A stretch of DNA of 64,000 nucleotides, taken from positions 1,240,001 to 1,304,000 of the forward strand of contig JAHLKI010000002.1 of NCBI GenBank assembly GCA_025602905.1. Reading direction: 5' to 3'. Source of the stretch: Phlyctochytrium arcticum (taxonomy: Eukaryota > Chytridiomycota > Chytridiomycetes > Chytridiales > Chytridiaceae). This document shows positions 1-12,405 of this stretch, piece by piece; the stretch's first letter is position 1; the number at the start of each line of letters is the position of its first letter. Position numbers and translations under genes: made by a program. The notes below the pieces were generated by a model that worked only from the letters and a program-made list of their open reading frames with translations, was not told the origin of the DNA and searched no databases.

Positions 1-1436
1 CTGGCCCTCTTTGCCATTCGACTGTAATACTGTATTCGCTGATCATTGAGAAGGATCAATCAATGTGCTAAAGTTGGAAGTACAAAATGTATTATACTGT
101 AAATTTTGCAGTAGTCATTGCACCAAAATGCCGTGTCATTTCATATGAACAATGTTGTGGCAGAAATACGACATTTTTTGCTCTTGCCAGTGCTGGCTCT
201 TTAGGAAAGGAAAACAGGAGCAGACAGGCCTACAACAGGATGACTAGATGCTTTTGAAAGCGTACAATATGTTGTAGGTGACAGTTCTTGGATTCTCTTC
301 TTCAAAACAAACCCAGACTGCCTTTTTGTACGATTTCACACCATAGGGACACTGGCTAAACTAAGAAATATACAAAACTTTGCACGCTTGCGTTGGGTCA
401 TTAACATAAAATTTCCCACGATCCAATTACTAAGGCGCGATTTTGGCTTGGCAGATTTCTTGAACTACCGAAGTCAGCTTCTTTGCGGATTCAATGCCCC
501 GGTGCACACGTTAGACAAAGGTCCGAACTAATATGTTGGCCAACTCCATTTGCACCATAAAACCCCATGAGATGCGCTTGGTGAGTTGCTCCAATAGAAA
601 TGCTTTACCATTGGAGATGATGTGGCATATAAATGTACAAACCTGTTGGTGGCCCTGTTGCTATCTTGGGCGGTGATTTTTGGTACATGCTGCCTTCCAC
701 ACTTGGGCGAGACAACCTTAGTCTTATTAACTTGACGGAGTAGTACGCACAACTATGGGCTCAAATTTGCAAATGCTCATGTAGTTTTTGTGAGGGAATT
801 TCACAAGTGCCTAATTCAGCTGAGCATTGGATATCTACCCACGGCCCAATAATGAATACAATCATATTGTTGTTGAAAGTGACTGGACCACCATCGGTTC
901 TAAACTGTTGGTTCAGGTTGAGGGTCCTTCAATGGTCTGGGAGATAATCAAACTTTTTTATGAACCGCCAATTTTGAAAGAATTCCATTCAAATCTCGAC
1001 ATACTTATTTCGAAGAAGACAATGGGATTATTGTCAGTGAAATGATTTTAGCAGTTACATTCTACCATGTCTTCAGCAAGGACAAATTGGCAAATTAAGA
1101 CAATTCTCAGAACCATACTCAACTTTTAGATATTGTCACCGGTCCCTTTGAAGATGAGCAGTATTCAGGGTCAAGACATTCAACATGCACATCCATTACC
1201 TATGCAATTACTATTCAGAAGTTGTATGGGCAAGCAAGGAAGGGATCGGGGTATATCATACCTACATTTTTGCCAGATCTCTTGAATGTCATTCACTGAG
1301 CGGACACTTCTTCTCCGATACATTTCCATTTTGTTATTTTTGTCTCTTCACCTCCTGCTTCACCTCATTTGGTGGAGATCAAAATTAAAATTCTTCCCTA
1401 CATTGTACCCGAGCGAAGCGAGGGTTTACCCGCTCG
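1..1436. repeat. Dispersed repeat, copy A (uninterrupted)
   Basis: No convincing protein is encoded. Positions 1-828 match 10183-10988 and positions 826-1436 match 19548-20118 with scattered mismatches, so this is the uninterrupted version of a repeat that is split in two further on. The right end lies near 1436, where the copies diverge just after a short hairpin-like segment (GAGGGTTTACCC). The left end is outside the window. The family (DNA transposon remnant, LTR or other) is not recognised. Confidence 0.8.
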
Positions 1437-1574
1437 TGAATTAAAAAAAGGAAAAGTAAAAGCAAGAAAAATTAATGTTTAAACTCAAGCATCTATGGGT
1501 TTGGGGCTACGTAATTAAATAACTAATGGAAACGCGGATATCAATAGTACAAGGTATGCAAAGGAAGAAGATAG

Positions 1575-4500
1575 TTAGAAGGTATGTGTACGCATGTGTT
1601 CCTGATGCCCAGACTCCCATGAAGCAATTGTGGATACCCATAGCGCTGTAAGTCGAGCTATAGTTGCAGTCATTTTGGGCGGAGGGGACGCTTCAATAAA
1701 CTCTTCTACATTGAGTGGTCTCAGTAACCGTAGGTTGGCAAAAGATGTTGGGCGGCTCAATTGGACATAAAGAGAGACAAAGTCGCATTTCGCTGGAGCC
1801 CCTCCCATCTCGTGCCTTCCATACAGCCCGACAACTGCAATTGTGAGAGTTTTTCCTTGGGACTTGTAATCCGTAATGACAAAACCCGGTGTGCAAGGCA
1901 GTCCGTTTCTCGAGCACGTCTCTTTCCGCCGGGTATTCATCACGGTATAAGGCACTCTGGTTGTTATGGAGGGTATCAGGATGGTGCCAGGAGGCAGGTT
2001 CGGGAACTTGAGGTGTTGGGTATTGTTTGATCGAAGTACAGTATGATACCAAGGGGGCTGCCCACATGGATCCTCAAGGAGCGGCTGTAGTGATGAACTT
2101 TTGCCATGGGATCCAACAATATGTCCACAGCTTTGAACATAGAGCCATTTGCAGCCTTGAGACCCACGTACTGACTTTTGAGAACACAGATTGGCATGCC
2201 TGGGGTATAAGGAAAAACAGCGGGAACTGGCCAATTAGTTTCATCTCCAACCAACATCGCGGACAAGAGATCTACAGGCGTGGGGGTATAGTCCGTCCAA
2301 GTATGGGTGGAGATGCATATCGTGAGCAAGCTTCCTTTATTTGATGCCCATTCAGCCACTTTGGCCAGTGTTATTTCCCATCTGTGGCGATTTAACGGCG
2401 TTACAATGCGCAAGTCATCAGCTATCGATAATGTTGCCGGTTCCACGCAAAGTTTATTCAACCTTTTGGCGTCATCTCTTGTTTGTTTGCCGCTCCTGAG
2501 GCGAGTCAGAAATTCACGAAATGGGACATCTTTCTGCGCCCTCACTTGTTCGTCCAGCATCACAACCTTGGAGAATTCCGCAAAAAGCAAGCGCCCTCGC
2601 AACTTGGATGGGGCCGCTTGCGCATTGGTCGCGGAGCGCGATATGCCTAAGGTGACTGCATTCACTGGCGGGAACTGCATGAAATCCCCTGCGAGCAGAA
2701 CCACCGGCAATCCTCCAAAGGGTTTGTTCTCACAGCCCAACACATTCCTGCACAAGGACCGTAGCCGCTCATCTACTTGCAAAAAGTGGGCACACCCTAT
2801 CATACTGATCTCGTCGATAACCAGCATTTTTTTCCGAGACCATGAGTATCTGGCCGGGTCATCTTGGGTTCTTTTTCTTTTGTCATCAGGTTGGTCCGAA
2901 ATACTGAACGTCTTGTGGTATGTTTTACCATCAATTTCCGCAGCCGCTGCCCCAGAAGAGGCCGTGAACATGATTGCAGAGCTCTGCCCGAGCTGTGCAA
3001 AAAGAATAGCAAACGCTTTAATCACCCTAGACTTTCCAGTCCCACCCTCCCCTCCCAAGTAACCCATGAATTGTTCGTAGTTATCGGGGTCATTTATGTG
3101 GCGGTCCAACGCGTCAGCTACCATCAGGAACAGTGCTTTTTGGTTCTTGTTGAGCCCCTGTTCAGATGCAATTGCCGTTGCCGCGGTGAAGAAATTTGGA
3201 ATTGCGTTCTCATACAGAATTACGGAAGGCATGCGACCATCGAGTGTAGCTGGCCCATTGTGAAAGACGCCGGGCGTTGTGCACTCAGGACTCTCGTCAC
3301 CGCCTTGTATGGTCTGGAGGATGCTGGTGTCCAAAAGGCTCTGTGCTTTGGTGGTCTGGTTCAAAAGCTGTTTGCGATTTGATGGCCGCCACAGGTCGGC
3401 ATCCAAGGAATGTTGTGGGTCAAGCTCCGACAAATCCTCAGGACCACTTTTTAACATTTCTCCTAGGGCAAGCAAAGAAGCCGTATTTTGAACGACCCCC
3501 GCCCGGGTATTGGTTACGTGGTTGACTAAATTGGAGAGCGTGGACAAGACAGAGTTTTCTTGTAAAACGTGTGCCTCGGTGTTGGTTGGATCCTCATGGT
3601 CTTCGACGCCGGCATCATTCAAAAAGTGCTCTTCTGGGCGCTCACCACGTTCTGCCCACATCCGCGCATCCCTCCGTGCGTCTTCTTTCGAGCGATGCAC
3701 AAGGGTTGTAGCGTCAACCACAGCTGCCAGACGAGCTGGCAATGAAGACTTCAATCTTGTCCAGGTTGAGATTGGGTCTTCAGGCGAAGATAGAAAGGAA
3801 TCCCATGGCACAAACAAAGCCAGCAGCAAGGTTGCGTTCCTATATTTCAAGTTAGCATGATGTACTGTTATTTGAATACAATCACCGGGTACCTTTGGAA
3901 ATATTTGTCGTCTTCTTGTTCCTCTAAATCTGTTGAAAAGTAACCATTGATCACCGGTAAGGCCAAGTCGGTATGCGATCGCAAGCACTGCTTCCAGTGC
4001 CCCGTTAAGGCACATTTTTCCGCAAACGGCAACACCGTCACTTTGGAACTTAATCTAGTAGTAGCTCTCTTGATTGACACGAAGCGACGATACTCCCAGT
4101 AGCATAGATTTGCTAAGATGGGACCTCGATCCTTGTACGCCGTCAGGATGTTGGCATAGGTCCCCTGAGTTGTAAATGTGATGGAATTATCCATGGCATC
4201 ATTTCCTTCTAGCTCCAGGTAAGAGTTCATCAAGCGGGTCATCTAATAATAGAGCGGTTCTAAGTAGACATTTTCGCAAATAGGGAAGGAAGAGAATTCC
4301 TATTCAAACCCCAGTATGTCATAACATACTTCGACCACGGATTTCTCAACATCCGTGAAAATTTTGTTGGCCCACCGCATGAAACATTGGCATGAAGTAG
4401 AATGAGATGGAGGTTGGGGCTCCAAAGGATCGGTGTTATCGGGAGTTTGATTTTGTGGAATTTGTTCCAGCAGGGTTGAAGCCAACGCAAGCCTCTTGTA

Positions 4501-5400
4501 CATGGGTGTATGCAGCTTGGTCCCGTAGTTAGTGGTGTAGTAGATGGTCGAAAGGCATTGCGAGGTGGAATTGAGGAAGGTCCAGTCGTCATTGTGGCGT
4601 CGGCCGACCGCGATGGGTGGATTGTACCGGTTGAGAAAAGCGTGGGAACGTTTGATATGAAGGTCGCCGTTTTTGTTGAAATTGTTGGAGGAGTGTAAAG
4701 ATCTGGGAAATCGAAACCGGCAGGATGGAGGTTTCGAGTCGGCCAACCGATTTTGAATGGCGTATTTCACACATGTCGGAGTGCAGACGTGTTTTTGGCT
4801 GTACAGTGCTTGGTGGTTTGCAAGGTCAGTGAAATTGTCCTCCAGCCACCCCGGCATCTTCATGTTGGCGTGCAAGTCCTCCCAAGTTTTTAAGTCAGCA
4901 AAGAGATCATTATCAGAGCGTATATCCTAAAATAAAAGTTGTCAAAAAAAACCCAATTGGAAAACAAACGCCGATAATTACCTCACAAAAGAGATCATCC
5001 ACCCATTCAGTCACGCGCCTTTTGTAATCTTCTTGTCCTGGCTGCAATACGTCGTGATGCAGTGTGGGGAGATCGATGTTGCTGTGCAACCAAAGCATAC
5101 CATGCAAATGCAATTCACCCCGCTCATTTGTCTCTACCAACCCGAAATACGCAGATACCTTCCCAAAAACCCCTTCCTCGTTCAACCGGACGTAATGCTT
5201 GAAGAAATTGTCCATTTCCCATTTGAAGAAAATCGCGGAGCTCACTGCATCTTTGACAACATAATGCAAAACTTGAATGGACTTGGAGAACTCGGCAATC
5301 TTGATTTTTGCCTCCTCCGAAGCATAGGTGCGGTGAAGTGCGAGACGGATGTTGACGGGGTTGCAGAGTACCTAGCGCGTTTCCCACACTCTTCTCAAAG
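1575..5400 (-). pseudogene. Helitron Rep/PIF1-like helicase, 5'-truncated and frameshifted
   Basis: Rolling-circle transposase remnant. Read on the minus strand, the N-terminal part (about 5390-4920) carries the HUH nickase motif in the context GELHLHGMLW, preceded by a VFGKVSAYFGLVET segment usual for Helitron Rep. The next block (4875-4300) has the CRFRFPR and YYTTNYGTK motifs found between Rep and helicase. The helicase (4015-1976) shows Walker A GGEGGTGKS, a VIDEISMIG Walker B-like motif and AGDFMQFPPV. The last helicase motifs (ITDYKSQGKTL and YVQLSR) sit in another frame at 2234-1575, so at least one frameshift separates them near 2000. Blocks around 4913-5000 and 4243-4300 change frame and may be introns or lesions. 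A TAG precedes the first recognisable Rep residues. Not expected to be active; the Helitron termini were not found. Confidence 0.85.
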
Positions 5401-5485
5401 TCAAGATGGCCCCCAAATCCAGCAACAAGCAACCAGCCTCCAAACGAAGCCCCCTGCCCACAAAGTAAGAACATCTCAGGCAACA

Positions 5486-6003
5486 TCATGATTTATTACA
5501 ATTACTAACAGAAGCTAATTCTCTAGTGATGATCGTGTTTGAGGACAAGGCCCGCACGTGTCCGATTGGGAACCCCCAAAGCCCCAGCAACCTGGCATGG
5601 ATCAAGGAAGGCCGCGGCGAGAAAGGAGGGAAATTTTTGCCCACCAAGAAGGCGTTTGTCCAGCCGAAGTCAGTGCAATGCCGGCACACGGAGCCGGCCA
5701 AGACATTCCCGGATCCGCGTGGGCTATAGAAGTCTGTGAACAGTTTGCCCGTCTTGCCGGGAGTGGTTGGCGTCAACAAATAACCGGTGGACGCATCGGA
5801 GATCGAGCGAGTGCTGGTAGAGGGCACATTGGTTGCCGTCCAGGTGACGTTTGTGAGTTGGTTGTTGACGCAGCCATCCGAGGAGTACGTCGCGCACACA
5901 ATGCAGTTGGAAGCTGTACATGTTGTGAGAGCAGCACCCAAGGACATTGTTGGCGTGAAACTTAGTAAGGACGTGGATTGGTTAAACAACCCATCTAGCC
6001 ACA
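5486..6003 (-). pseudogene. Unknown Cys-rich reading frame cut by MULE-1
   Basis: An open frame of about 170 codons on the minus strand with several cysteines (TCTASNCIVCATY, DGCVNN, CRHC) and a Ser/Thr-rich middle. I do not recognise it. Its apparent N-terminus is produced by the terminal inverted repeat of the neighbouring MULE. Across the transposon, after removing one copy of the 9-bp target duplication, the frame stays open for about 12 codons at 9354-9385 before a stop. A separate ATG-led frame beginning at 9500 could be an earlier exon. It may be a host gene fragment or part of another mobile element. It lies just upstream of the Helitron remnant in the same orientation, so capture by that Helitron is possible but not shown. 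Confidence 0.3.
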
Positions 6004-9000
6004 GGCGGCTCCTAAATCCCCAGGGGTCTAATTGCCAAATTTCCATCCCCTGTCATGGTGACTCACAAAGGCCCTTCTCTAAAGTGCATACCCAGCCACT
6101 TAACTGGCCAAAGTCCAACAATTCTTGGGTCAGATCCATTTTTACCCTCCATTGCCTTGAATTCTCCTTTACCAAACAACGACCTGCGTGATAATATCAA
6201 TACAAGACATGTCTTCCAGTAACAATCAGCCCGAAGATGTCGTCAAGGCCATGCGTGAATTGCTTGAAGAACATAATAGAGTTATGGCCTAGAAGATGGC
6301 AGACTTCATGGTGTTCACGCCGGTGACCCCAACTTTGATGCAAACAGCGTTGCGAACTGTGCAGCCTGTTGGTGATAGAGTGCCCGTTCAATCTGAGGGT
6401 AACGTCACTCTCTTTGTTAGTAAACAATCTATTGTCAAAAATCTCATCCGCCCTATTGTTTACCTTCAGTAGAAGCCCATACTGGTGTGAACCCAACTGA
6501 TGAGAATGAAGCTCCAACAATGCTGAATACGCGCAAATTGAAGGTAAACTGCCCCTCTTTGATTTTTGGTGGAAACGATTGTTGGGCTCATTGTGACCTG
6601 CAGGAATGAGTACAGATCTGAACAAAGGTTGCGAGAATGGTACCTCAAACGATCCTTCAGCTGGAGAGCCCGATGTTGAGTTGGCCAGTCATATACATGA
6701 TCACTCAGCGCCGAACCAATGTGAAATTGTCGCGCCTTCAGATGGTAGGATTACCGCAAAGGCAGAAAAGAATCACACACTCAAGTAGCGCAGCTTGGAC
6801 TCCTGCGCTTCCTCCTGTCGGCCCATTTAACACTTCTAAAGAAGCGGATCACGCTCTTAAGCAATTTGCAATGGACAATGGCTTTGCTATTGCGAATGTG
6901 AGAGAGGAGCGTGTCGCTGGACGAGGAACCGCGGTTCACAAAATCTGGCGTGCCTGCGCATGCGGAGGCGAGTACAAACCCAAAGCCGAAGGTGTTCCCT
7001 TACGCAAAAGGGGAAGTAAGAAATTCGGTTGCAAGTACATGGCTATACTGAAGGGCGAGGTGAACAACGGGGTTGTGGGAGTATGGACCATCAAGTTGTC
7101 CGAGGGCGTTGGGAAAGCAACTCACACGGGACATCCACAGCTCACGAAAGTGGGCCTGAAAAGTCTCTTTCTGGCACGAAGATTCACCCAAAATGCCAAC
7201 ATCGCCCGCGAGATTGACAATATGATTGCGTCGGGCACAAAACCGCGAGAGATCCTGAGTACTATCCAGAAACATGTGTCTGTACCATTGGTGACAATTA
7301 AGGAAATTACCAACCAAAAGTCGAAGAATATGGAAGATATATTGCAGGGCCGCTCTCCTCTGACTGCTCTCCTGGACAGTCTTTCGGAATCTGCAGATCA
7401 AGGAGCAGTGACGGACGTTATACATAATGACATAATGAGCAAAATGTGCTCACCCATTTGTTTTTCCAGACTGATGTGAGTTTTGATCCCCAAAACCTTT
7501 GTCTCATATTTCCTTAAAAATTGCGGTAATTAGCGAAACATGGCAGAGCTATTACAAAAGTTTGGAGAGGTCCTCATCATGGACTGCACTTATCGAACGA
7601 ATCAGCACAAAATGCCTCTGCTGCACGTTGTAGGAATAACTGACACCGCCCATTCATTTTCGGGGGGATTCATGCTCATGGCCAGCGAAACTACGGAAGA
7701 TTATCAACTCGCGCTTAACCGGCTTTCAGCGTCGTTGTCAAAGCCTCCAACCGTCGTGGTCATTGATTGTGATTCCGCATTTATTGCAGCGGTCAAGGAC
7801 CAGTGGCCTAACACAAAAATTATACTTTGTCGATGGCACTTGTGGCAGAACATTAAGAAAAATTGTCAGAAGAACTTTGTTGACGATGATGGAAAGCACA
7901 ATGCAGACGCCTGGTCCGATTTCCATTTGTAGGTTCTTTCTTCGGATTCTCATTACCGTATGCATTGCTAAGACTTCCTGCTGTAGCGCTTGGATGGATC
8001 AGGAAAGTGCTACCACTGAGGAGACATTCATGGCCCTTTGGGAGCAACTCGAAAAGGACGTCGACGAGGCCACGTACACCTACCTCAAGAAAAACAAAAT
8101 GCCCCTTCGACAGCATTGGGCGAGTGTTTACATCGATAAGTTTCAACATCTAAAAGCCACTGTGACAACGCGAGTAGAAGGCAAACATTGGGCATTCATC
8201 AAATCTAATGGCTCTGCAAACTCAGCCATTTACACCTTATATCAAACCATCCACCGGAATTGCGCGCAGCAGCTGGCCGACTACCAGACAGCTGTTGTGT
8301 CAGACACGGGAACCACACACCGTTTTCTGACTGAAGATAACAATCAAGAAACGAGAACAAAAAGATTCAGAGCACCGGTCCATGTCAAACCCTTCTACGC
8401 TCAGGTTGACAAACGCCTTTCGCTGCATATACTTACTATCGTCAACCAGGAGCATATCAAGGCGGACCGGATCATCAAAGCAAATGACCCCGACGCCATT
8501 CTGAGTGAGAGCACTATGGTGCTGAAGCCGTGCACTTCCTGGCACAGAACTGTATTGGGTATTCCATGTGCTCACGAAATTTTAGCCATGCGGAAAGAGG
8601 AGCGGGTCCTGCAAATGGCCAACTTTACAGTATTTCCAGATGGCACCTGAAACCAGTCACGACAAGTTCGGAGGTCCTCGAACCTCCAGTTGGTCGTTAT
8701 AACAAATTCACTCACGAGCGTGGGAACAAGCGGCTCCGTACGTCCGCAGAGCGTGCTGAAAGTCGGTTGCAGGCAAGCCAACGCCATTGTGGGGTATGCC
8801 AGGCCCGTGGGCACGACAGAACCCAGTGCCCATCAGCCGCGGTAGCATCACAAGCTGCACAATCCATTTTTGAACATATCCCCGACACGAATACGCCCAC
8901 CACTGGAAGCAACTTACAGCAACCGCGCAAGGCTCGGGCCGCACCGCGATGTACCGGTTGTGGTTCTTCATCCCACAACTTCAAAAAATGCGGTCAAAAC

Positions 9001-9345
9001 AACTGAGTTATGCCATCACACCTATTTTTTTAGTTTCCCCAAATACATTTCCATGTCATGAGCAAGCTATGTGCTCCTTCTTCCCATTGTTAACGATGTC
9101 CTTGCAACAACTGATATGTAACAGCGTGCTCTTCCAAACAGTAAACATGCCAGTATTACTCTGAAATATTTTGTGAAACCTCCCGGCCTCCCACAAATGG
9201 AAGTGGGCAAGCTGAGGGCGGCTGTGCTGCACACGAAAACGAAGGCCATGTGGCTGTGCATGCACTTTACAGAAGGGCCTTTGTGAGTCACCATGACAGG
9301 GGGTGGAGAAATGGGAAAAAGACCCCTGGGGATTTAGGAGCCGCC
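6004..9345 (+). mobile_element. MULE-1, complete element with TIRs and 9-bp TSD
   Basis: The ends 6004 (GGCGGCTCCTAAATCCCC) and 9345 (its reverse complement) form terminal inverted repeats that stay similar for about 110 bp. They are flanked by CTAGCCACA at 5995-6003 and CTGGCCACA at 9346-9354, a 9-bp target duplication with one mismatch, as expected for Mutator-like elements. The 3,342-bp element holds one degenerate transposase gene on the plus strand. Confidence 0.92.
6209..9006 (+). pseudogene. MULE transposase (FAR1-like) with two zinc knuckles, degenerate
   Basis: DDE transposase of the Mutator/FAR1 group. A likely start is ATG 6209, followed by short exons joined by GT-AG introns near 6400-6471, 6552-6602 and 6745-6793. 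The segment from about 6794 to 7420 is the FAR1-like DNA-binding region. The catalytic core shows DCTYRTN (first Asp, about 7585), IDCDSAF (second Asp, about 7765), CRWHLW, and TTRVEGKHWA with the expected Glu (about 8175). A SWIM-like IPCAHE segment follows. Two CCHC knuckles (CGVCQARGHDRTQC and CTGCGSSSHNFKKC) end the protein. Damage: an in-frame TAG at 6290-6292, a frame change near 7430-7540, and another near 8620-8640. Intron or frameshift cannot be told apart at every step. Confidence 0.85.
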
Positions 9346-9354
9346 CTGGCCACA

Positions 9355-10182
9355 TGCTAAGTGACTCATACTGACAATGTCATCTATCCTATTGTAACCA
9401 TCCTTGACAGGGTTGTGGTCCGGCTTCCCGCCAAAACCGGTTGGAATTCCTCCACCCGATCCACCATCCTGTCCTTTGGGTCATCAGGGTTGCCAGACAT
9501 TGCTGCTAGCAGACCCGCTTTACGCTGAACTCGAGATTATGGTTGGTTGTGTGATTCATGCTTCTAACAGGACTGTGGTGCTACCATGATGTTTTGGTAG
9601 ATGGTTATTCTTATTTACAAGTGCCAGGAATCTATTATATAATAAGATATGATTGATGGCACAAAAGCTCGAAAGTGGCACAGCTTTTGGAGAGAGGGGG
9701 CAAAGTCATTAAATGTTTTATTATAGCGGCACAGTTGGTTTTGGACATTATAATCTTAGTCTTGAAGTTTTGATCTTCCCACATCCATATCTATGCCCTT
9801 TCTTTGTTCAAAATGACTTTAATCCACATAGTAGAGGAAAAAACACTAGAATAAACAGTAAACTTATTTAAAGCACAAATGCTTGCCTGTACTGTATATA
9901 TAAGAAGTGGGTAGTGGCCCCTGGAGCCGGTTGCAGCACTGGCGCCCCTGGCAGAACGCTGCGCGCTACTGTATACGTACACGTAGACCTACCCAATGGC
10001 TCAATGGGTTATCCTTTTAAGATTGGGACAGCTTACGTGCATCAAAAAGTGCCAGTTAGACTGGTGTGACTCCAATGCCATTTACTTCCTACCTAAAGAA
10101 GAAACTGAACCAAATCAATTGTGTCTCTTCCAGGAACGACCCTTTCTTAGCCGCCAACCCATTCCTACCTTGGAGCGAACGT
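9355..10182. other. Spacer, no gene recognised
   Basis: About 830 bp between MULE-1 and the second dispersed repeat. It holds short reading frames only. A TATA-like run (TATATATAAG) near 9895 and a tRNA A-box-like string near 9996 have no partner elements. I see nothing else in it. Confidence 0.5.
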
Positions 10183-10988
10183 CTGGCCCTCTTGCCGTTC
10201 AACTGTAATACTGTATTGGCTGATCATGGAGAAAGAAAGTTACAATGTGAATGATTTGACCATGCAGACTGAGGCAGTTCCAGGATCATTAAATGTGCCA
10301 AAGGTAGAAGTGCGCAATGTATCATACAGCAACTTTCGCAGTGTAAGGCATATTTGGCTCTTGCCGGTGCTGGCTCTTTTGGATAGGAAAACAGGAACAG
10401 ACAGGCCTACAGCAGGACGAATGGATGCATTTGAAAGCGTTCAATATATTGTAGGTGACAGTGGGCTCTCTTCTTCAAAACAGACCCAGACTGCTTTTTA
10501 TATGATTTCCCACAATTGGGGCACTGGAATATACACATTCTGCCAACTTGCTTTGGGTCACTAACATGAAATTTCCCACGATCCAATTACTAAGGCGCAA
10601 TTTTGGCTTGGCAGATTTCTTGAACTACTGAAATCAGCTTCTTCGCGGATTCAATGCCCCGGTGCACACGTTAGACAAAGGTCCGAACTAATATGTTGGC
10701 CAACTTCATTTGCACCATAAAACCGCATGAGATGTGCTTGGTGAGTTGCTCCAATAGAAGTGCTTTACCATTGGAGATGATGCGGCATATATATGCACGA
10801 ACCTGTTGGTGGCCCTGTTGCTATCTTGGGCGGGGGTTTTTGGTACATGCTGCCTTCCACACTTGGGCGAGACAACCTTAGTCTTATTAACTTGACAGAG
10901 GAGTACGCACAACTATAGGCTCAAATTTGCAAATGCTCATGTAGTTTTTGTGAGGGAATTTCACAAGTGCCTAATTCAGCTGAGCATT
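10183..10988. repeat. Dispersed repeat, copy B left part
   Basis: Matches positions 1-828 of copy A. It ends at ATT (10986-10988), exactly where the PIF/Harbinger element begins. The remainder of this copy resumes at 19548. Confidence 0.85.
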
Positions 10989-11341
10989 AGCCTCCTTCAA
11001 AATGATGCAGAACCTGATCGCAGAAGTGTTTTGCAGAACTTACAGTGACTTCCAAAAACATTCCAATGTTTTCAATATTTTTTGAAACACATACTTTTTG
11101 CCTATGGAAGTAAGGATTTGGGGGGTCTCCATTAATGAAAGAATGATCAACAGTATCCAGGGTACATCTTTCATTATGAGAGTGGAGGGATATATAGCAT
11201 GTAGGCCTCAGAATTATATTTTATACCTCTGGCATGCATTGGAACGTTTTTGCTGCGCAGCATGGATGTACCCCCCCCAAGTGGATTGTTACAATGGTAA
11301 CAGGTACTATGGCAACAGCTGTGGCTTTTTTCTGATCCCCT

Positions 11342-11352
11342 GGGTATAAAAG
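11342..11352 (+). promoter_or_regulatory. TATA box of the Tc1 transposase
   Basis: GGGTATAAAAG lies about 40 bp upstream of the transposase ATG at 11389. Confidence 0.6.
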
Positions 11353-11388
11353 ACTGGCCCAGCACCAATTTCTCCTTCATTATTTGTC

Positions 11389-12405
11389 ATGCGTCCACTT
11401 TCACCAGACACCAAAAACAACATCCTCTCCCAGCTCTCTGCTGGACGTTCCACCCGACAGATTGCTTCAGCACTGGGTGTAGGTCAAGGCACGGTCTCCA
11501 GAGTCAGGTCAGCACTACTTCCGGATGCTCCATTGCCATCTCCCGGTTGACCCAAGCTTCTTTCACAACGAAATGTGTCTCGGGCAGTTTCCATGGTTAC
11601 CTCTGGTGAAGCTGAAACTGCACCTGCTGTTGCTCGTGCTTTACAAGACGTTACCAACAAAGTTGTTTCCCCCTCTACAGTGCGTCGGGAACTGAAACGG
11701 GTTGGTTTGAAGGCTGCTGTCAAGCAAAAGAAGCCTTTACTCTTACCACGTCATCGCAAGGCTCGTATGGATTGGGCTTTGGCACATAAGGATTGGACTT
11801 TGGAGGACTGGAAACGGGTTGTGTGGACTGACGAAACCAAGATCAATTGTCTGGGGTCAGACGGACGCAAGTGGGTGTGGAAGAAGCCAGGGGAGGGCCT
11901 GTCTGATAGGTCTGTGCAAGGAACATTGAAATTTGGTGGGGGGTCTCTGATGATGTGGGGCTGTATGTTCTGGCAGGGGCCGGGATATGCCGCAAAGATC
12001 GACGGCCGAATGGATGCCGAACTCTACTGTCAAATTCTGGAGGACGACTTTCAAGCTAGCCTTCGGTATTACAAGTTACGGCCAAGGAGCGTTATTTTTC
12101 AACAAGACAATGATCCCAAACATACAAGTCGTTTGGCCAGAAAGTGGTTTGAGGACCACGGTTTGAAGGTGATGGAATGGCCGGCTCAAAGTGCGGATCT
12201 GAATCCTATTGAACACCTATGGTCACATCTAAAAAAACAGCTGGCACGTTACCCCTCACCTCCTGCATCTATTCACGAACTCTGGGAACGTGTTCAGGAA
12301 GAATGGGACCACATTCCTGCCTGCGTCTGTCAAAACTTGATTGAAAGTATGCCCCGACGCGTGGAGGCAGTTCTTAAGGCCAAAGGAGGGCACACAAAGT
12401 ACTGA
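11389..12405 (+). pseudogene. Tc1 transposase (DD34E) with one nonsense codon
   Basis: Cut-and-paste transposase. From ATG 11389 the frame runs through the first helix-turn-helix (AGRSTRQIASALGVGQGTVS) and then meets TGA at 11548-11550 in a context where an Arg codon (G-R-P-K) is expected. The frame stays open after it to the end at 12405. The second HTH includes SPSTVRRELKRVGLKA. The catalytic triad is visible: WTDETKIN, QQDNDPKHTS and NPIEHLW. The C-terminus ends HTKY, and the total length of about 338 codons is normal for the family. Apart from the single stop it appears complete, so this copy may be recently inactivated. Confidence 0.92.

Noticed and set aside
2307..3062. Plus-strand reading frames opposite the Helitron helicase
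   Set aside because: Antisense shadows of a well-supported helicase frame.
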